Source: Candidatus Helarchaeota ASGARD archaeon Hel_GB_B (GTDB taxonomy: Archaea > Asgardarchaeota > Lokiarchaeia > Helarchaeales > HEL-GB-B). Taken from it: a DNA stretch of 38,446 nucleotides. A program made the translations under genes and the position numbers. The notes under the pieces are model-generated. The model searched no databases. It saw only the letters and a list, made by a program, of their open reading frames with translations, and was not told where the DNA came from. This document shows positions 1 to 8,139 of this stretch, one piece after another; position 1 is the first letter of the stretch; every line of letters begins with the position of its first letter. The stretch covers positions 1-38,446 of the forward strand of contig SUPR01000024.1 in assembly GCA_005191425.1 (NCBI GenBank), written 5' to 3'.

Positions 1-415
1 TTCTTCTATTATGTTCTTCAGGCATTCTAAAATCATATGACCTGAGTCCAGCTTCAATATGCCCAACCTTAATATGTAATTTAACTGCAGCAAGAGCTCC
101 AGCAAGTGCAGAATTTGTATCACCTTGTACCAATAAAATTTTAGGAATATTATCCAGAAGTATATGTTCAATCCCAATTATTGCTTTTCCGGTCTGCTCA
201 CCTTGTGTTCCTTTACCAATTTTTAGGTGATATTTGGGGTTCTTTAATTCTAAATCTTCAAAAAACTTTTTTGATAATTCGTAATCATAATGCTGGTCTG
301 TAAAAATTATGTCAAATTCTAAATTCTCTTTTTCAAGTTCCCTAATAATTGGAGCTAATTTTATAATTTCCGGTCGAGTACCCATTACAATAGTAATTTT
401 TTTCTTTTTTATCAA
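1..415 (-). CDS. wecB: UDP-N-acetylglucosamine 2-epimerase, N-terminal part (runs off window)
   Basis: This enzyme interconverts UDP-GlcNAc and UDP-ManNAc in the cytoplasm and supplies a precursor for surface glycans. About 138 residues are visible. They begin with the family's N-terminal signature MGTRPEIIKLAPII at residues 11-24. Further on come QGDTNSALAGALAA and GHIEAGLRS followed by MPEEHNR, which belong to the nucleotide-sugar site of the non-hydrolysing epimerases. The best start is TTG at 415, preceded by an AGGAAG ribosome-binding site; the first ATG lies 10 codons further in and would remove the first beta-strand. It is the last gene before the window edge in a minus-strand run and lies 33 bases after the DUF1616/GT-C gene, so the two are probably co-transcribed. 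The C-terminal two thirds are outside the window. Confidence 0.9.
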   Translation of the reverse strand, partial: MIKKKKITIVMGTRPEIIKLAPIIRELEKENLEFDIIFTDQHYDYELSKKFFEDLELKNPKYHLKIGKGTQGEQTGKAIIGIEHILLDNIPKILLVQGDTNSALAGALAAVKLHIKVGHIEAGLRSYDFRMPEEHNRR

Positions 416-448
416 ATCGCTACTTCCTGTTTTGAATTTTATTTTTAA

Positions 449-2776
449 TTATTGGGTAATATTAACAAAAGGAATAAAATATATTTCTGAATATTGATTG
501 CAGTACATTTTAATATATGGAGTACTTGATGAATTAACCCATCCTTGTTCTAAATCAGGGGTAATATATAATTTTTTAATTTTAGATTTAAAAAATGTAT
601 AAAAATACCAATTATGGACAAAATAATTTGTCATAAAAACCGTATTAAATCCAATATATAATCTATTAGTATCGTTCCTTATTGAGTTAAAATAACTTGG
701 TTTTAGGTAATTTAAATCTTGGATATATACAAAACTATGATTTCTATCCCAAAATAGTCCTATATTTAGGTACATACCTCTAGTCCCTACAATATACAAT
801 GTATTTTCAGTCCAATTATTGTAAGTGCCGTACCACTGGGCACCATATACTTCAGATTTAAAATTAATCGTCCCTGAACCTATTGAAGTTGCTGTAAATG
901 AATAAAGATTTAATGGAGAAAGTATAATTATGGAGATAAAAAAGAACCCAAGTTTCCAGCGCCTCTTCTTTTTACCTTTAATTAGAGTAATTAGATAGAA
1001 ACTTGAATAAATAGTTAAAGGCTCAAAGCAAAAAATAATTGTCCGGGATGGTTGCTCATATGTTCCTTGAAGTGCAAAAAAAGCCGTTATCAACGATATA
1101 CCTAGAATCCACCCTAAAAGTATAATATATTCTAATTTATTTATCCTAAAACCCATGACAAATCCAATAATACCAAATGTTAATGAATATGCTATTGTAA
1201 TTAATAATGTAGCAAAAAATTCAAAAGGAATAAAGTTGACCATATCATGAGTTAAAGGAAAATAATACCAAAACCAAGGATTGAATAAAATTAAGACAAT
1301 TATACCAAATAATATGTATCCCAACCATCCTATTTCAAACTTTAATATTGGTTTTTCGTCTTTTATCATTTTTGATATATAATATGTGAAAATAAAGGTA
1401 ACAAAAATACCTATTAACCCCAATATTCCATATTTTATGAGGTCAAAAATTGAAGTTATCCCAAATTGGACGTCAGATATGTTAAAATTATAAGTCCATA
1501 AAATTGTAAAAATATAACACGGAATTAGAGTAATGAAAATTTTCAAATTGAAACCCTTCTTAAATGAGAGCAAAATAAAGCCGGTCATTATTATTATTGC
1601 GCCAACAATAATCGATACAATATGAGAAACACATAAAAATAAAAACAAAAACACAAAAATTGATACATTTTTTATTGAATAATCATTGTAAATTCTGATA
1701 AAACTAATTATTAAAATAGAAACTATAAAATCACCAATTAACTGAGGCCAAATTACAGATGTAGACGATAAAAACACAGGAGATGCAATAGTTAGAAACA
1801 GCCCCGTTATTAATGCATTTTTCCAACTTTTTGTTATCATTTTTGCCAATAACATTAAAGAAATAATAATACAACTACCAAAAAAGATTGGAATTAACCT
1901 AAATAAACTTAATAAACTCAGACCAGTAATATAATAACTTCCCATTAACGATAAATAAAAAATCGGATAATAGAATTTGTAGAGATACATATATGAAGTA
2001 TCAAAATAAGAGTGTTCTATTGCATCTCTTACAAATGCATAATGAACCCATTGATCACTTGCCCAACTAAAATAGGGGAGCATTATGTTAAAATATTGAG
2101 AATAATAATTTATATATATTCTATATAATATTCCAAGACAAAAAATAAGAAAAATGGGCAATAAGACGTATTTAAAAATATAACGTGTATTTTTATAAGA
2201 ATTATAATACCTTAAATTGAGCTCAAATGTCTTATATCTTTTTATCCATAAAATCGAGGTCGATATTATATTGAAAATTAATAACAGATGAAATGAATAT
2301 GTTTCATCAATATAATGAATAGATATATTTAAAATATAGAGACTTAAACCGGAAATACAAATACTTAATACCACTCCAATTACAGATTTTAACAGCTTAT
2401 TAATATCCGAATCTTTAGTATATATAATATTAATAATACAATATCCGGGAACAAAAAAGATAAATAAAAAACCAAAAAAATAACGAAAAAAAGCTAAATT
2501 AGGTATATAAAAACCAAATATCGTAAACAAGTTAATTATTAATAAAAACCACAAATCAAAATTTGAGTAATGTTTTAAAAAAATTAGGACGCTATTTTGA
2601 GTATTATCATTTCCCTTCTTTTCTATAATAATAGTTTTCTTAACTAAGTCTTTTATTATATTTAATGTTTCCTTATCGGATTTGTTATATTTACTTTCAA
2701 TAAATTCTTTTAAATCCTTAGCAGTGAAATTTTCGTTTTCTAAGATTATCTTTTGGATGTCATTAATTAAGTTCAA
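449..2776 (-). CDS. Multi-pass membrane protein, DUF1616-like N-terminus plus GT-C-like region
   Basis: The protein has 775 residues. A soluble, helical first 65 residues is followed by a membrane pair with the pattern RYFFGFLFIFFVPGYCIINI (about residues 96-115), which resembles the LPGY motif of DUF1616 proteins. About a dozen more hydrophobic helices follow. A loop near residue 238 reads WASDQWVHYAFVRDAIE, and an acidic residue in an early extracytoplasmic loop is typical of GT-C lipid-sugar-dependent glycosyltransferases. The C-terminal 130 residues are more polar and Tyr/Trp-rich and probably face outward. The start is TTG at 2776 with AGGTAA upstream. The neighbours (epimerase, GT2, several GT4) suggest a role in making or attaching a surface glycan. 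The DUF1616 resemblance and the GT-C assignment are from pattern only; substrate unknown. Confidence 0.6.
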   Translation of the reverse strand: MNLINDIQKIILENENFTAKDLKEFIESKYNKSDKETLNIIKDLVKKTIIIEKKGNDNTQNSVLIFLKHYSNFDLWFLLIINLFTIFGFYIPNLAFFRYFFGFLFIFFVPGYCIINIIYTKDSDINKLLKSVIGVVLSICISGLSLYILNISIHYIDETYSFHLLLIFNIISTSILWIKRYKTFELNLRYYNSYKNTRYIFKYVLLPIFLIFCLGILYRIYINYYSQYFNIMLPYFSWASDQWVHYAFVRDAIEHSYFDTSYMYLYKFYYPIFYLSLMGSYYITGLSLLSLFRLIPIFFGSCIIISLMLLAKMITKSWKNALITGLFLTIASPVFLSSTSVIWPQLIGDFIVSILIISFIRIYNDYSIKNVSIFVFLFLFLCVSHIVSIIVGAIIIMTGFILLSFKKGFNLKIFITLIPCYIFTILWTYNFNISDVQFGITSIFDLIKYGILGLIGIFVTFIFTYYISKMIKDEKPILKFEIGWLGYILFGIIVLILFNPWFWYYFPLTHDMVNFIPFEFFATLLITIAYSLTFGIIGFVMGFRINKLEYIILLGWILGISLITAFFALQGTYEQPSRTIIFCFEPLTIYSSFYLITLIKGKKKRRWKLGFFFISIIILSPLNLYSFTATSIGSGTINFKSEVYGAQWYGTYNNWTENTLYIVGTRGMYLNIGLFWDRNHSFVYIQDLNYLKPSYFNSIRNDTNRLYIGFNTVFMTNYFVHNWYFYTFFKSKIKKLYITPDLEQGWVNSSSTPYIKMYCNQYSEIYFIPFVNITQ

Positions 2777-3085
2777 TTGGCTTTACCTTTTTCATTTGTT
2801 TATAATTTTATTTAATGTTAATGAGGAAATAAACCAATTTAATTAATAAAGTTTCCCTTATTAAAATTGAGAGATCCCAACTGGGATTAAATTAAAAAAC
2901 AAAGTGGTTTATTTTTAAAAAATGACATATATATTTTTATAATTCAAATTTGTTATAAAGTCAAAATAATTGGTTAGAAAAAATAGGACTATTTTTATTA
3001 AAAATTATTCAATAATTTATTTAATATTTTATTTTAAGTTTAGAATTTTAATATATAATAAAAATATTTAGAATTTAGGGGTGAT
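2777..3085. other. Intergenic, AT-rich; small inverted repeat
   Basis: 309 bases separate two minus-strand genes, so it probably holds a promoter for the downstream DUF1616/GT-C and wecB pair. The only structure I see is a GC-richer inverted repeat, ATCCCA (2874-2879) and TGGGAT (2882-2887) with a 2-base centre, about 100 bases upstream of the TTG start. It could be an operator or chance. No open reading frame or RNA gene is visible. Confidence 0.4.
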
Positions 3086-4291
3086 TTAAGTTTCTCGGAT
3101 CTTCTTACTCGAAAACATATCCGCAAGTAATCCTGTACACAAAATTTGGATTCCAGTAAGAATTAATAGTGATGTCAAAGTAATTTGGCCGAATGATAAA
3201 TGGCATCTCAGTATGAATGATTCATATACATTATATACCCCCAATAAAATCCCTACTAATAAAATTATTACGCCAATCAAACCAAATAAAGCAATGGGAT
3301 GATAATCTCTAAATGTTTTAAAGAGTATTAATGAAGTTCTAATGCCATATTCAGCAGAGTCGCTCATTAATCTGGATTTTCCTTTATTTCGTTTCTTAAA
3401 TGTAATAGGTACTTCTCTAACTCTGAATCCCTCTTCTACTGCGCGAATTATCATTTCTTGAGTGTATGTATATGAGGAACTTAAATGCAAAACTTCTAAT
3501 AATTCAGCTTTTATTACTCTAAATCCGGTATTAGGGTCTTTTAAAGGGAGCCCCGTAACATTTCTGACCATCCATGAAAAAATTTTGTTACCAAGCCTTT
3601 TAATACCGGACATTTTCTCTATTTTTCCCAGAAATCGCGAACCCAATACCAAATCTGCTGCATTTTTTCTTATTAAATCCAATAATGAATCAATTTCTTC
3701 GGCTAAATATTGACCGTCCGCATCAATTGTAATAATTATATCAGCATTTTGCTTTAAAGCTTCTCTCAGTCCGGCTCGCATTGCTCTTCCCAGCCCTTTA
3801 TTCCTGTAGAAAGAAACGACCGTAGCACCTAAATCATATGCAATTTTTTCAGTTCTATCAGTAGACCCATCATTAACTACAATAATTTCATTGGTATAAC
3901 TTTTACATTTCTTAATTACACTTCCAATTGTTTCCTCTTCATTGTAAGCAGGTATTACAATAATTATTTTTTTCTTTGATAGGTCAATTGGATTTTCCTT
4001 TTTTAGAATTATAGGTTTATATTTCTTTTTTCTAAATACCTTTTTTAAAAAATGTATTGTAAAAAGAACCAGTCCACCTAAAAAACACCACCAAGCGAAT
4101 GCTCCGATATAACTAATTATGCCGAATAAGGGATATAGATCTAAAGGCCAAAATATAAATGAATATAAAAAATTAGGGACTGTAATTATAAAACCATAAA
4201 TAAAAGAGATAATAGCAAAAACAATGGGAATGCAAATGAGTAAAAAAGCTAATGCCCATAAACTCCAAGCAATTGACCTAATTTTGACCAT
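3086..4291 (-). CDS. Membrane-anchored family 2 glycosyltransferase (dolichyl-phosphate sugar synthase type)
   Basis: This 401-residue protein probably transfers a sugar from a nucleotide to polyprenyl (dolichyl) phosphate at the inner face of the membrane. Two hydrophobic segments occupy about residues 8-40 and 48-80. The GT2 catalytic domain starts near 107 with KKKIIIVIPAYNEEETIGSV, followed by VVNDGSTDRT for nucleotide binding and TIDADGQY, which carries the metal-binding DxD. SRFLG and DPNTGFRV match the acceptor region of DPM1/archaeal homologues. Two C-terminal helices lie near 330-352 and 365-392. The N-terminal membrane pair is an addition to the usual DPM1 plan. The ATG start is preceded by GGAATGA. 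It lies 39 bases downstream of a GT4 gene, consistent with one glycan operon. The sugar donor cannot be told from sequence. Confidence 0.88.
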   Translation of the reverse strand: MVKIRSIAWSLWALAFLLICIPIVFAIISFIYGFIITVPNFLYSFIFWPLDLYPLFGIISYIGAFAWWCFLGGLVLFTIHFLKKVFRKKKYKPIILKKENPIDLSKKKIIIVIPAYNEEETIGSVIKKCKSYTNEIIVVNDGSTDRTEKIAYDLGATVVSFYRNKGLGRAMRAGLREALKQNADIIITIDADGQYLAEEIDSLLDLIRKNAADLVLGSRFLGKIEKMSGIKRLGNKIFSWMVRNVTGLPLKDPNTGFRVIKAELLEVLHLSSSYTYTQEMIIRAVEEGFRVREVPITFKKRNKGKSRLMSDSAEYGIRTSLILFKTFRDYHPIALFGLIGVIILLVGILLGVYNVYESFILRCHLSFGQITLTSLLILTGIQILCTGLLADMFSSKKIRET

Positions 4292-4330
4292 TATTAATCA
4301 TTCCTATTAACTTTTAGATTTTTTAATGAT

Positions 4331-5542
4331 TTAACTTGTCAATTTTTTATAGATTTTTAAATATTCTTTATAAATGGTATTGATATTTCTATTTTGTAAT
4401 AAATATTGTCTTGCATTTTTTATAATTTTTCCCCTTAAATCATCATTTTTCAATAGTAATAGTATTTTATTGACTAATTGAGTTGTATTTGAAGGCTCAA
4501 TTAAGAGACCAGTTTCTTTGTCCTTAATAATTTCATTTATACCACCAATATTTGAAGCAATAACTGGACATTTCATCTTAAATGCTTCTAGAATTACATT
4601 TGGTAGTCCTTCTTCAATAGAATATATTCCTTTTATTGAAGGTAAAATTAGGACTTCTGCATTTTTAAGGTAATGATAGACATCATTATGAGGAACCGAA
4701 CCTTTAAATATAATATGTTTCTCTAATCCATCTATTTCTATTTTTTCTTTCAATTTTTTAAAGTATTTTTCATTAATTTCTGTAGAACCTATTAATATTA
4801 ATTTCAAAGTTTTATAATTACTTAATACTCTCTTAAATGCATCAATTAATGTATTTAATCCTTTATAATAGACAATTCTCCCGACATATAAAAGATATCT
4901 ATTTTCTCTAATTTTTTCTTTATTTTGAATACCATCGCTTTTATAATAATTTAAAGAAACTCCTGAGGGAATAACGCGAACTTTTTTGTGATTTTGAATA
5001 TATCCTTTACTTAAAATATACTTTTTAATAAATTGACAATTAGATATGATTATATCTGAATTTTTTAATGACATCATTTCAAATTTTTCTAATAAAATGT
5101 GAAAAATTTCTTTAAATATTTGATTTCGGAATATCAAGTTCATTTTTTCTATTTTATTTTCATAATATTCATTATATTTAGCGCCTATTCTAATTACTAA
5201 GGGTATTTCAAATATTTTTTTAATAAGAGTACCAATTAAACCACCTAAATGGGGGTCAAAAATTTGAATTAAATCAATTCTTTTTTTTCGGAATACTTTT
5301 AGAAACGCAAAAAAAAGTGAAACATACCGTATTAATAATAAATAATTATAAGACTTTTTTCCTACTAGATGAATATCCAAATATTTTAAATATTCCAGTC
5401 CATCTTTAGAAACTTTTTTGCTTCTATCAGAAATAATTATGACTGAATGATTATTTTTTTTTAGAAATTTTGCTAATTCAAGCGCTTGTATTACTTGTCC
5501 GCCACCTTTTTCTAATTGGGGTAATAAGAATAAAATTCGCAT
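4331..5542 (-). CDS. GT4-family glycosyltransferase
   Basis: The protein has 403 residues with the two-Rossmann (GT-B) layout. The N-terminal acceptor domain begins RILFLLPQLEKGGGQVIQAL, with the glycine-rich loop of GT4 enzymes. The donor domain begins near residue 217 (YLLYVGRIVYYKGLNTLIDA) and ends with the E-x7-E donor motif EEGLPNVILEAF followed by CPVIASNIGG. No membrane segment or signal peptide is visible, so it should act at the cytoplasmic membrane face. The ATG at 5542 has AGGTAA seven bases upstream. It lies 14 bases after the next GT4 gene upstream and 39 bases before the GT2, so it is part of the glycan operon. Family is secure; donor and acceptor are unknown. Confidence 0.9.
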   Translation of the reverse strand: MRILFLLPQLEKGGGQVIQALELAKFLKKNNHSVIIISDRSKKVSKDGLEYLKYLDIHLVGKKSYNYLLLIRYVSLFFAFLKVFRKKRIDLIQIFDPHLGGLIGTLIKKIFEIPLVIRIGAKYNEYYENKIEKMNLIFRNQIFKEIFHILLEKFEMMSLKNSDIIISNCQFIKKYILSKGYIQNHKKVRVIPSGVSLNYYKSDGIQNKEKIRENRYLLYVGRIVYYKGLNTLIDAFKRVLSNYKTLKLILIGSTEINEKYFKKLKEKIEIDGLEKHIIFKGSVPHNDVYHYLKNAEVLILPSIKGIYSIEEGLPNVILEAFKMKCPVIASNIGGINEIIKDKETGLLIEPSNTTQLVNKILLLLKNDDLRGKIIKNARQYLLQNRNINTIYKEYLKIYKKLTS

Positions 5543-5556
5543 TAAATTTACCTAAT

Positions 5557-6804
5557 TTAACTTTTTTGTTCAATTTTTTTAATTAAGTAAAGAATCCTTT
5601 TTGTTAAATTGAGTCGTTCATATTTTTTAATTTCATTATCAGGATATTCAACTAATTTTTTACTTTTAATAAAATAATTGATCTTTTTTATTAAGAAATC
5701 TTTTATTTCCTTTATTTTTTTAGGGTCAATAACCACACCAACTTTATTTTGTGTAATAAGCTTTGCACATATCCCATTGATAGGTACCAAACCTAGTATT
5801 GGTTTTTTAGCACGCATATATTCATAAATCTTACTTGGAATAATTATTTCTGTTTCTTTTTTTGGATATAATAGGACTAAATTTAGGTCAGAACTTATCA
5901 TTAATTCGATTGTAGATTTTTTCGATATGAAACCAAGCAGCTGTACATTATTTAAATTCATTTCTTTTACTAATTTTTCTACATATTTTGGATATTTTCC
6001 ACAAAAAATTATTTGAAATTTGTCGCTTAAATCTTTTCTTTCATCTAATAGTAGTTTTATCGCTTGAAAAAAATGTATTGGATTTACATAATTACCTGGA
6101 TAAAGAGTACCAGCATGAAGTATAGTAAAGCGTTTAAACTGAATAGGTGAAATATTTCTAAATGCTGAATCATCATAACCAAAAGGAATAAAAAAAATCT
6201 TAGAACTGTCAATTTTTATATTGTTTAGAATATCAATATATTTTTCAGAGGCTATAAAAATCAGGTCAGTCTCATTTAAAATTTTTCGCTCTAAGTGTTT
6301 AGCAATAAAATAATAATACCGTTTTTTTAAATTTAAATATGGATTCTGAGTCCATAAATCAGCAAGATATATCATTAATTTAATATTAGTTAGTTTTTTA
6401 AGCATATAGCCTAATATTAAATTGCTTGCAGGAGGTACCATGACAAATAAATGTGTAATCTTATTTTTTTTAATAATATGAGTTCCCATTATAAGTGAAT
6501 ACAATATCCAACTAACATATTGATCTGGAAACAGTAAGTGCCGAAATATAACTCTAAAAATTTTGTAGCGTCGTAAAAATTTTATGATGAAAAATTCTCT
6601 TATCCTAAAAATCATTTTGTTATGCAATTTATTGTCTCTTATATAATTTTCATAAAAATCAAGTTTACTCGTTATTACATAAGATTTTATCCGTAATTTA
6701 TCAAAATTTTTAAATAATGATGAACAAAAGTCGGCATCTCGACCATTTAAAGGAGGAAACCTATACGACAATATACCAATTTTCTTTTCAACTATTATTA
6801 TCAC
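5557..6804 (-). CDS. GT4-like glycosyltransferase
   Basis: The protein is about 415 residues and GT-B like. The N-terminal domain starts KKIGILSYRFPPLNGRDADF. The donor half begins near residue 225 with FTILHAGTLYPGNYVNPIHF and carries IIPSKIYEYMRAKKPILGLV, a pattern of the GT4 subgroup that includes capsule and O-antigen transferases. It overlaps the upstream GT4 gene by 17 bases, indicating translational coupling. The start is uncertain. The only canonical codon is the GTG at 6804, but that GTG is itself part of a GGTGA Shine-Dalgarno sequence, so initiation a few codons in, at an ATA with ordinary spacing, is possible. Low similarity to the neighbouring GT4 proteins means this is not a recent tandem duplication. 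Confidence 0.8.
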   Translation of the reverse strand: MIIIVEKKIGILSYRFPPLNGRDADFCSSLFKNFDKLRIKSYVITSKLDFYENYIRDNKLHNKMIFRIREFFIIKFLRRYKIFRVIFRHLLFPDQYVSWILYSLIMGTHIIKKNKITHLFVMVPPASNLILGYMLKKLTNIKLMIYLADLWTQNPYLNLKKRYYYFIAKHLERKILNETDLIFIASEKYIDILNNIKIDSSKIFFIPFGYDDSAFRNISPIQFKRFTILHAGTLYPGNYVNPIHFFQAIKLLLDERKDLSDKFQIIFCGKYPKYVEKLVKEMNLNNVQLLGFISKKSTIELMISSDLNLVLLYPKKETEIIIPSKIYEYMRAKKPILGLVPINGICAKLITQNKVGVVIDPKKIKEIKDFLIKKINYFIKSKKLVEYPDNEIKKYERLNLTKRILYLIKKIEQKS

Positions 6805-7981
6805 CAGTTCTTATTTTTTTGTATACCTCCAGTAATTTTACTGCTTGTTTTTCCCAATTATATTTGATTTGAGCATTTTTCGATATTTCGTCTCTGTTCC
6901 AATTCATTTTTAGTCCCTCAACGATTTTTAAAAACATATCCTCAAGGTTATTGATTTTAAATAATAGACCATTTTTATATTCTTTAATATGATATCTGAA
7001 AATTGGAATATTAGGACAAATACATGGTGTTCCACATGAAAGCGCCTCGATAGTAGTCATTGACCAGCTCTCATCAATTGATGGATTGATATAGAGATCT
7101 GCCAAATTGTAATAATAAATTAAATTTAGACGGGATATCCAACCAAAAATATGAATATTTTTAGTTAATTGTTTGAGTTCTCTTTTTAATTTTAATCTTA
7201 ATTTTTTATTTTTTATCCCAATTATAATGATATTAACTATAATACCTCTATCAATTAATAGTTTGCAAATTTTTATGAATTTGTAGAATCCTTTCTCTTC
7301 TATTGGTAATCCTACGTATAAAATTGTCTTACTCATATTATTAAATAATTTATAAGTAGAATTATTTAATTTTAATATGTGAAATCTTCTTGGATTAATC
7401 CCAATTCCTATTATTTCCATTTTTTTATCTGAGATCCTAAATTTTTTATTAAGAATATATTGATGATAATTACTAAAGCACAGAAATTTATTACATGGTA
7501 ATCGAGATATGATAAGATCTCTTATAAAAAATTTAATGTTTGAAAGTTTGGATATATTCTTAAAGATTAAATTTTTAGATGGAATGGCGTTTGGACCAAT
7601 TATACACGGTAAATTTAATAATTTACATGTTAATGCCCCAAAAAAGCTCGTGATGAAGCCAGAAAATAAATGTACTACTGTTTTTTCTTGTTTCAATTGT
7701 ATTAATTTTTTAACTAAATAAATAGGAGATCCTTTAATCAAGAAAATAATAAACTTTTGAAGTCTACTAAATCTATTTTTATTTGAATCATTATAATATT
7801 CTTTTTCAAATATAAAATAATTTGGAACTTGCTTTTTTTTAGCTCCTTTTATAATAAGTTTAAGAGTAATTATGATAATTTCCAATTCTCTCTTATCTAT
7901 ATACTCAATTATCTCCATAAAAGGATAATTTTTTGTAAATTTGTCCTTTACTATAAAATCATTTATCCAAATAATATTCAT
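6788..7981 (-). CDS. GT4-family glycosyltransferase
   Basis: About 397 residues starting from ATG 7981 (an in-frame TTG lies four codons upstream at 7993). The N-terminal half contains HLFSGFITSFFGALTCKLL, typical of GT4 acceptor domains. The donor half begins near residue 215 with SKTILYVGLPIEEKGFYKFI and contains NPSIDESWSMTTIEALSCG, the E-x7-E region, followed by TPCICPNIPIF. It is the first gene of the minus-strand run 7981 to 1 and faces the divergently transcribed flippase gene across 158 bases, so that gap probably holds promoters in both directions. The protein is rich in Lys, Asn and Ile, as expected of the local base composition. Donor and acceptor are unknown. Confidence 0.85.
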   Translation of the reverse strand: MNIIWINDFIVKDKFTKNYPFMEIIEYIDKRELEIIIITLKLIIKGAKKKQVPNYFIFEKEYYNDSNKNRFSRLQKFIIFLIKGSPIYLVKKLIQLKQEKTVVHLFSGFITSFFGALTCKLLNLPCIIGPNAIPSKNLIFKNISKLSNIKFFIRDLIISRLPCNKFLCFSNYHQYILNKKFRISDKKMEIIGIGINPRRFHILKLNNSTYKLFNNMSKTILYVGLPIEEKGFYKFIKICKLLIDRGIIVNIIIIGIKNKKLRLKLKRELKQLTKNIHIFGWISRLNLIYYYNLADLYINPSIDESWSMTTIEALSCGTPCICPNIPIFRYHIKEYKNGLLFKINNLEDMFLKIVEGLKMNWNRDEISKNAQIKYNWEKQAVKLLEVYKKIRTGDNNS

Positions 7982-8139
7982 CAATAAAATCAAATTCTGT
8001 AAATATTAATAAATTTTTTAATCTAAAATTATTCTCAATATCTACAAAAATAATCTATTTTAAAAAAAATTGATTGAATCAAAAGAATTAACAGTCTTAA
8101 AAAAAATTATTTTATTATTATAGATTTTGGCAGCTTGAA

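Noticed and set aside
309..497. Plus-strand frame of 62 codons
   Set aside because: It lies antisense to the epimerase start and the end of the membrane protein gene; low-complexity hydrophobic product with no features of its own.
2874..2887. ATCCCA/TGGGAT inverted repeat as a terminator
   Set aside because: The 2-base centre is too small for a hairpin loop and no T-run follows on either strand; at most a protein-binding site.
3462..3713. Plus-strand frame of 83 codons
   Set aside because: Fully antisense to the conserved GT2 catalytic domain.
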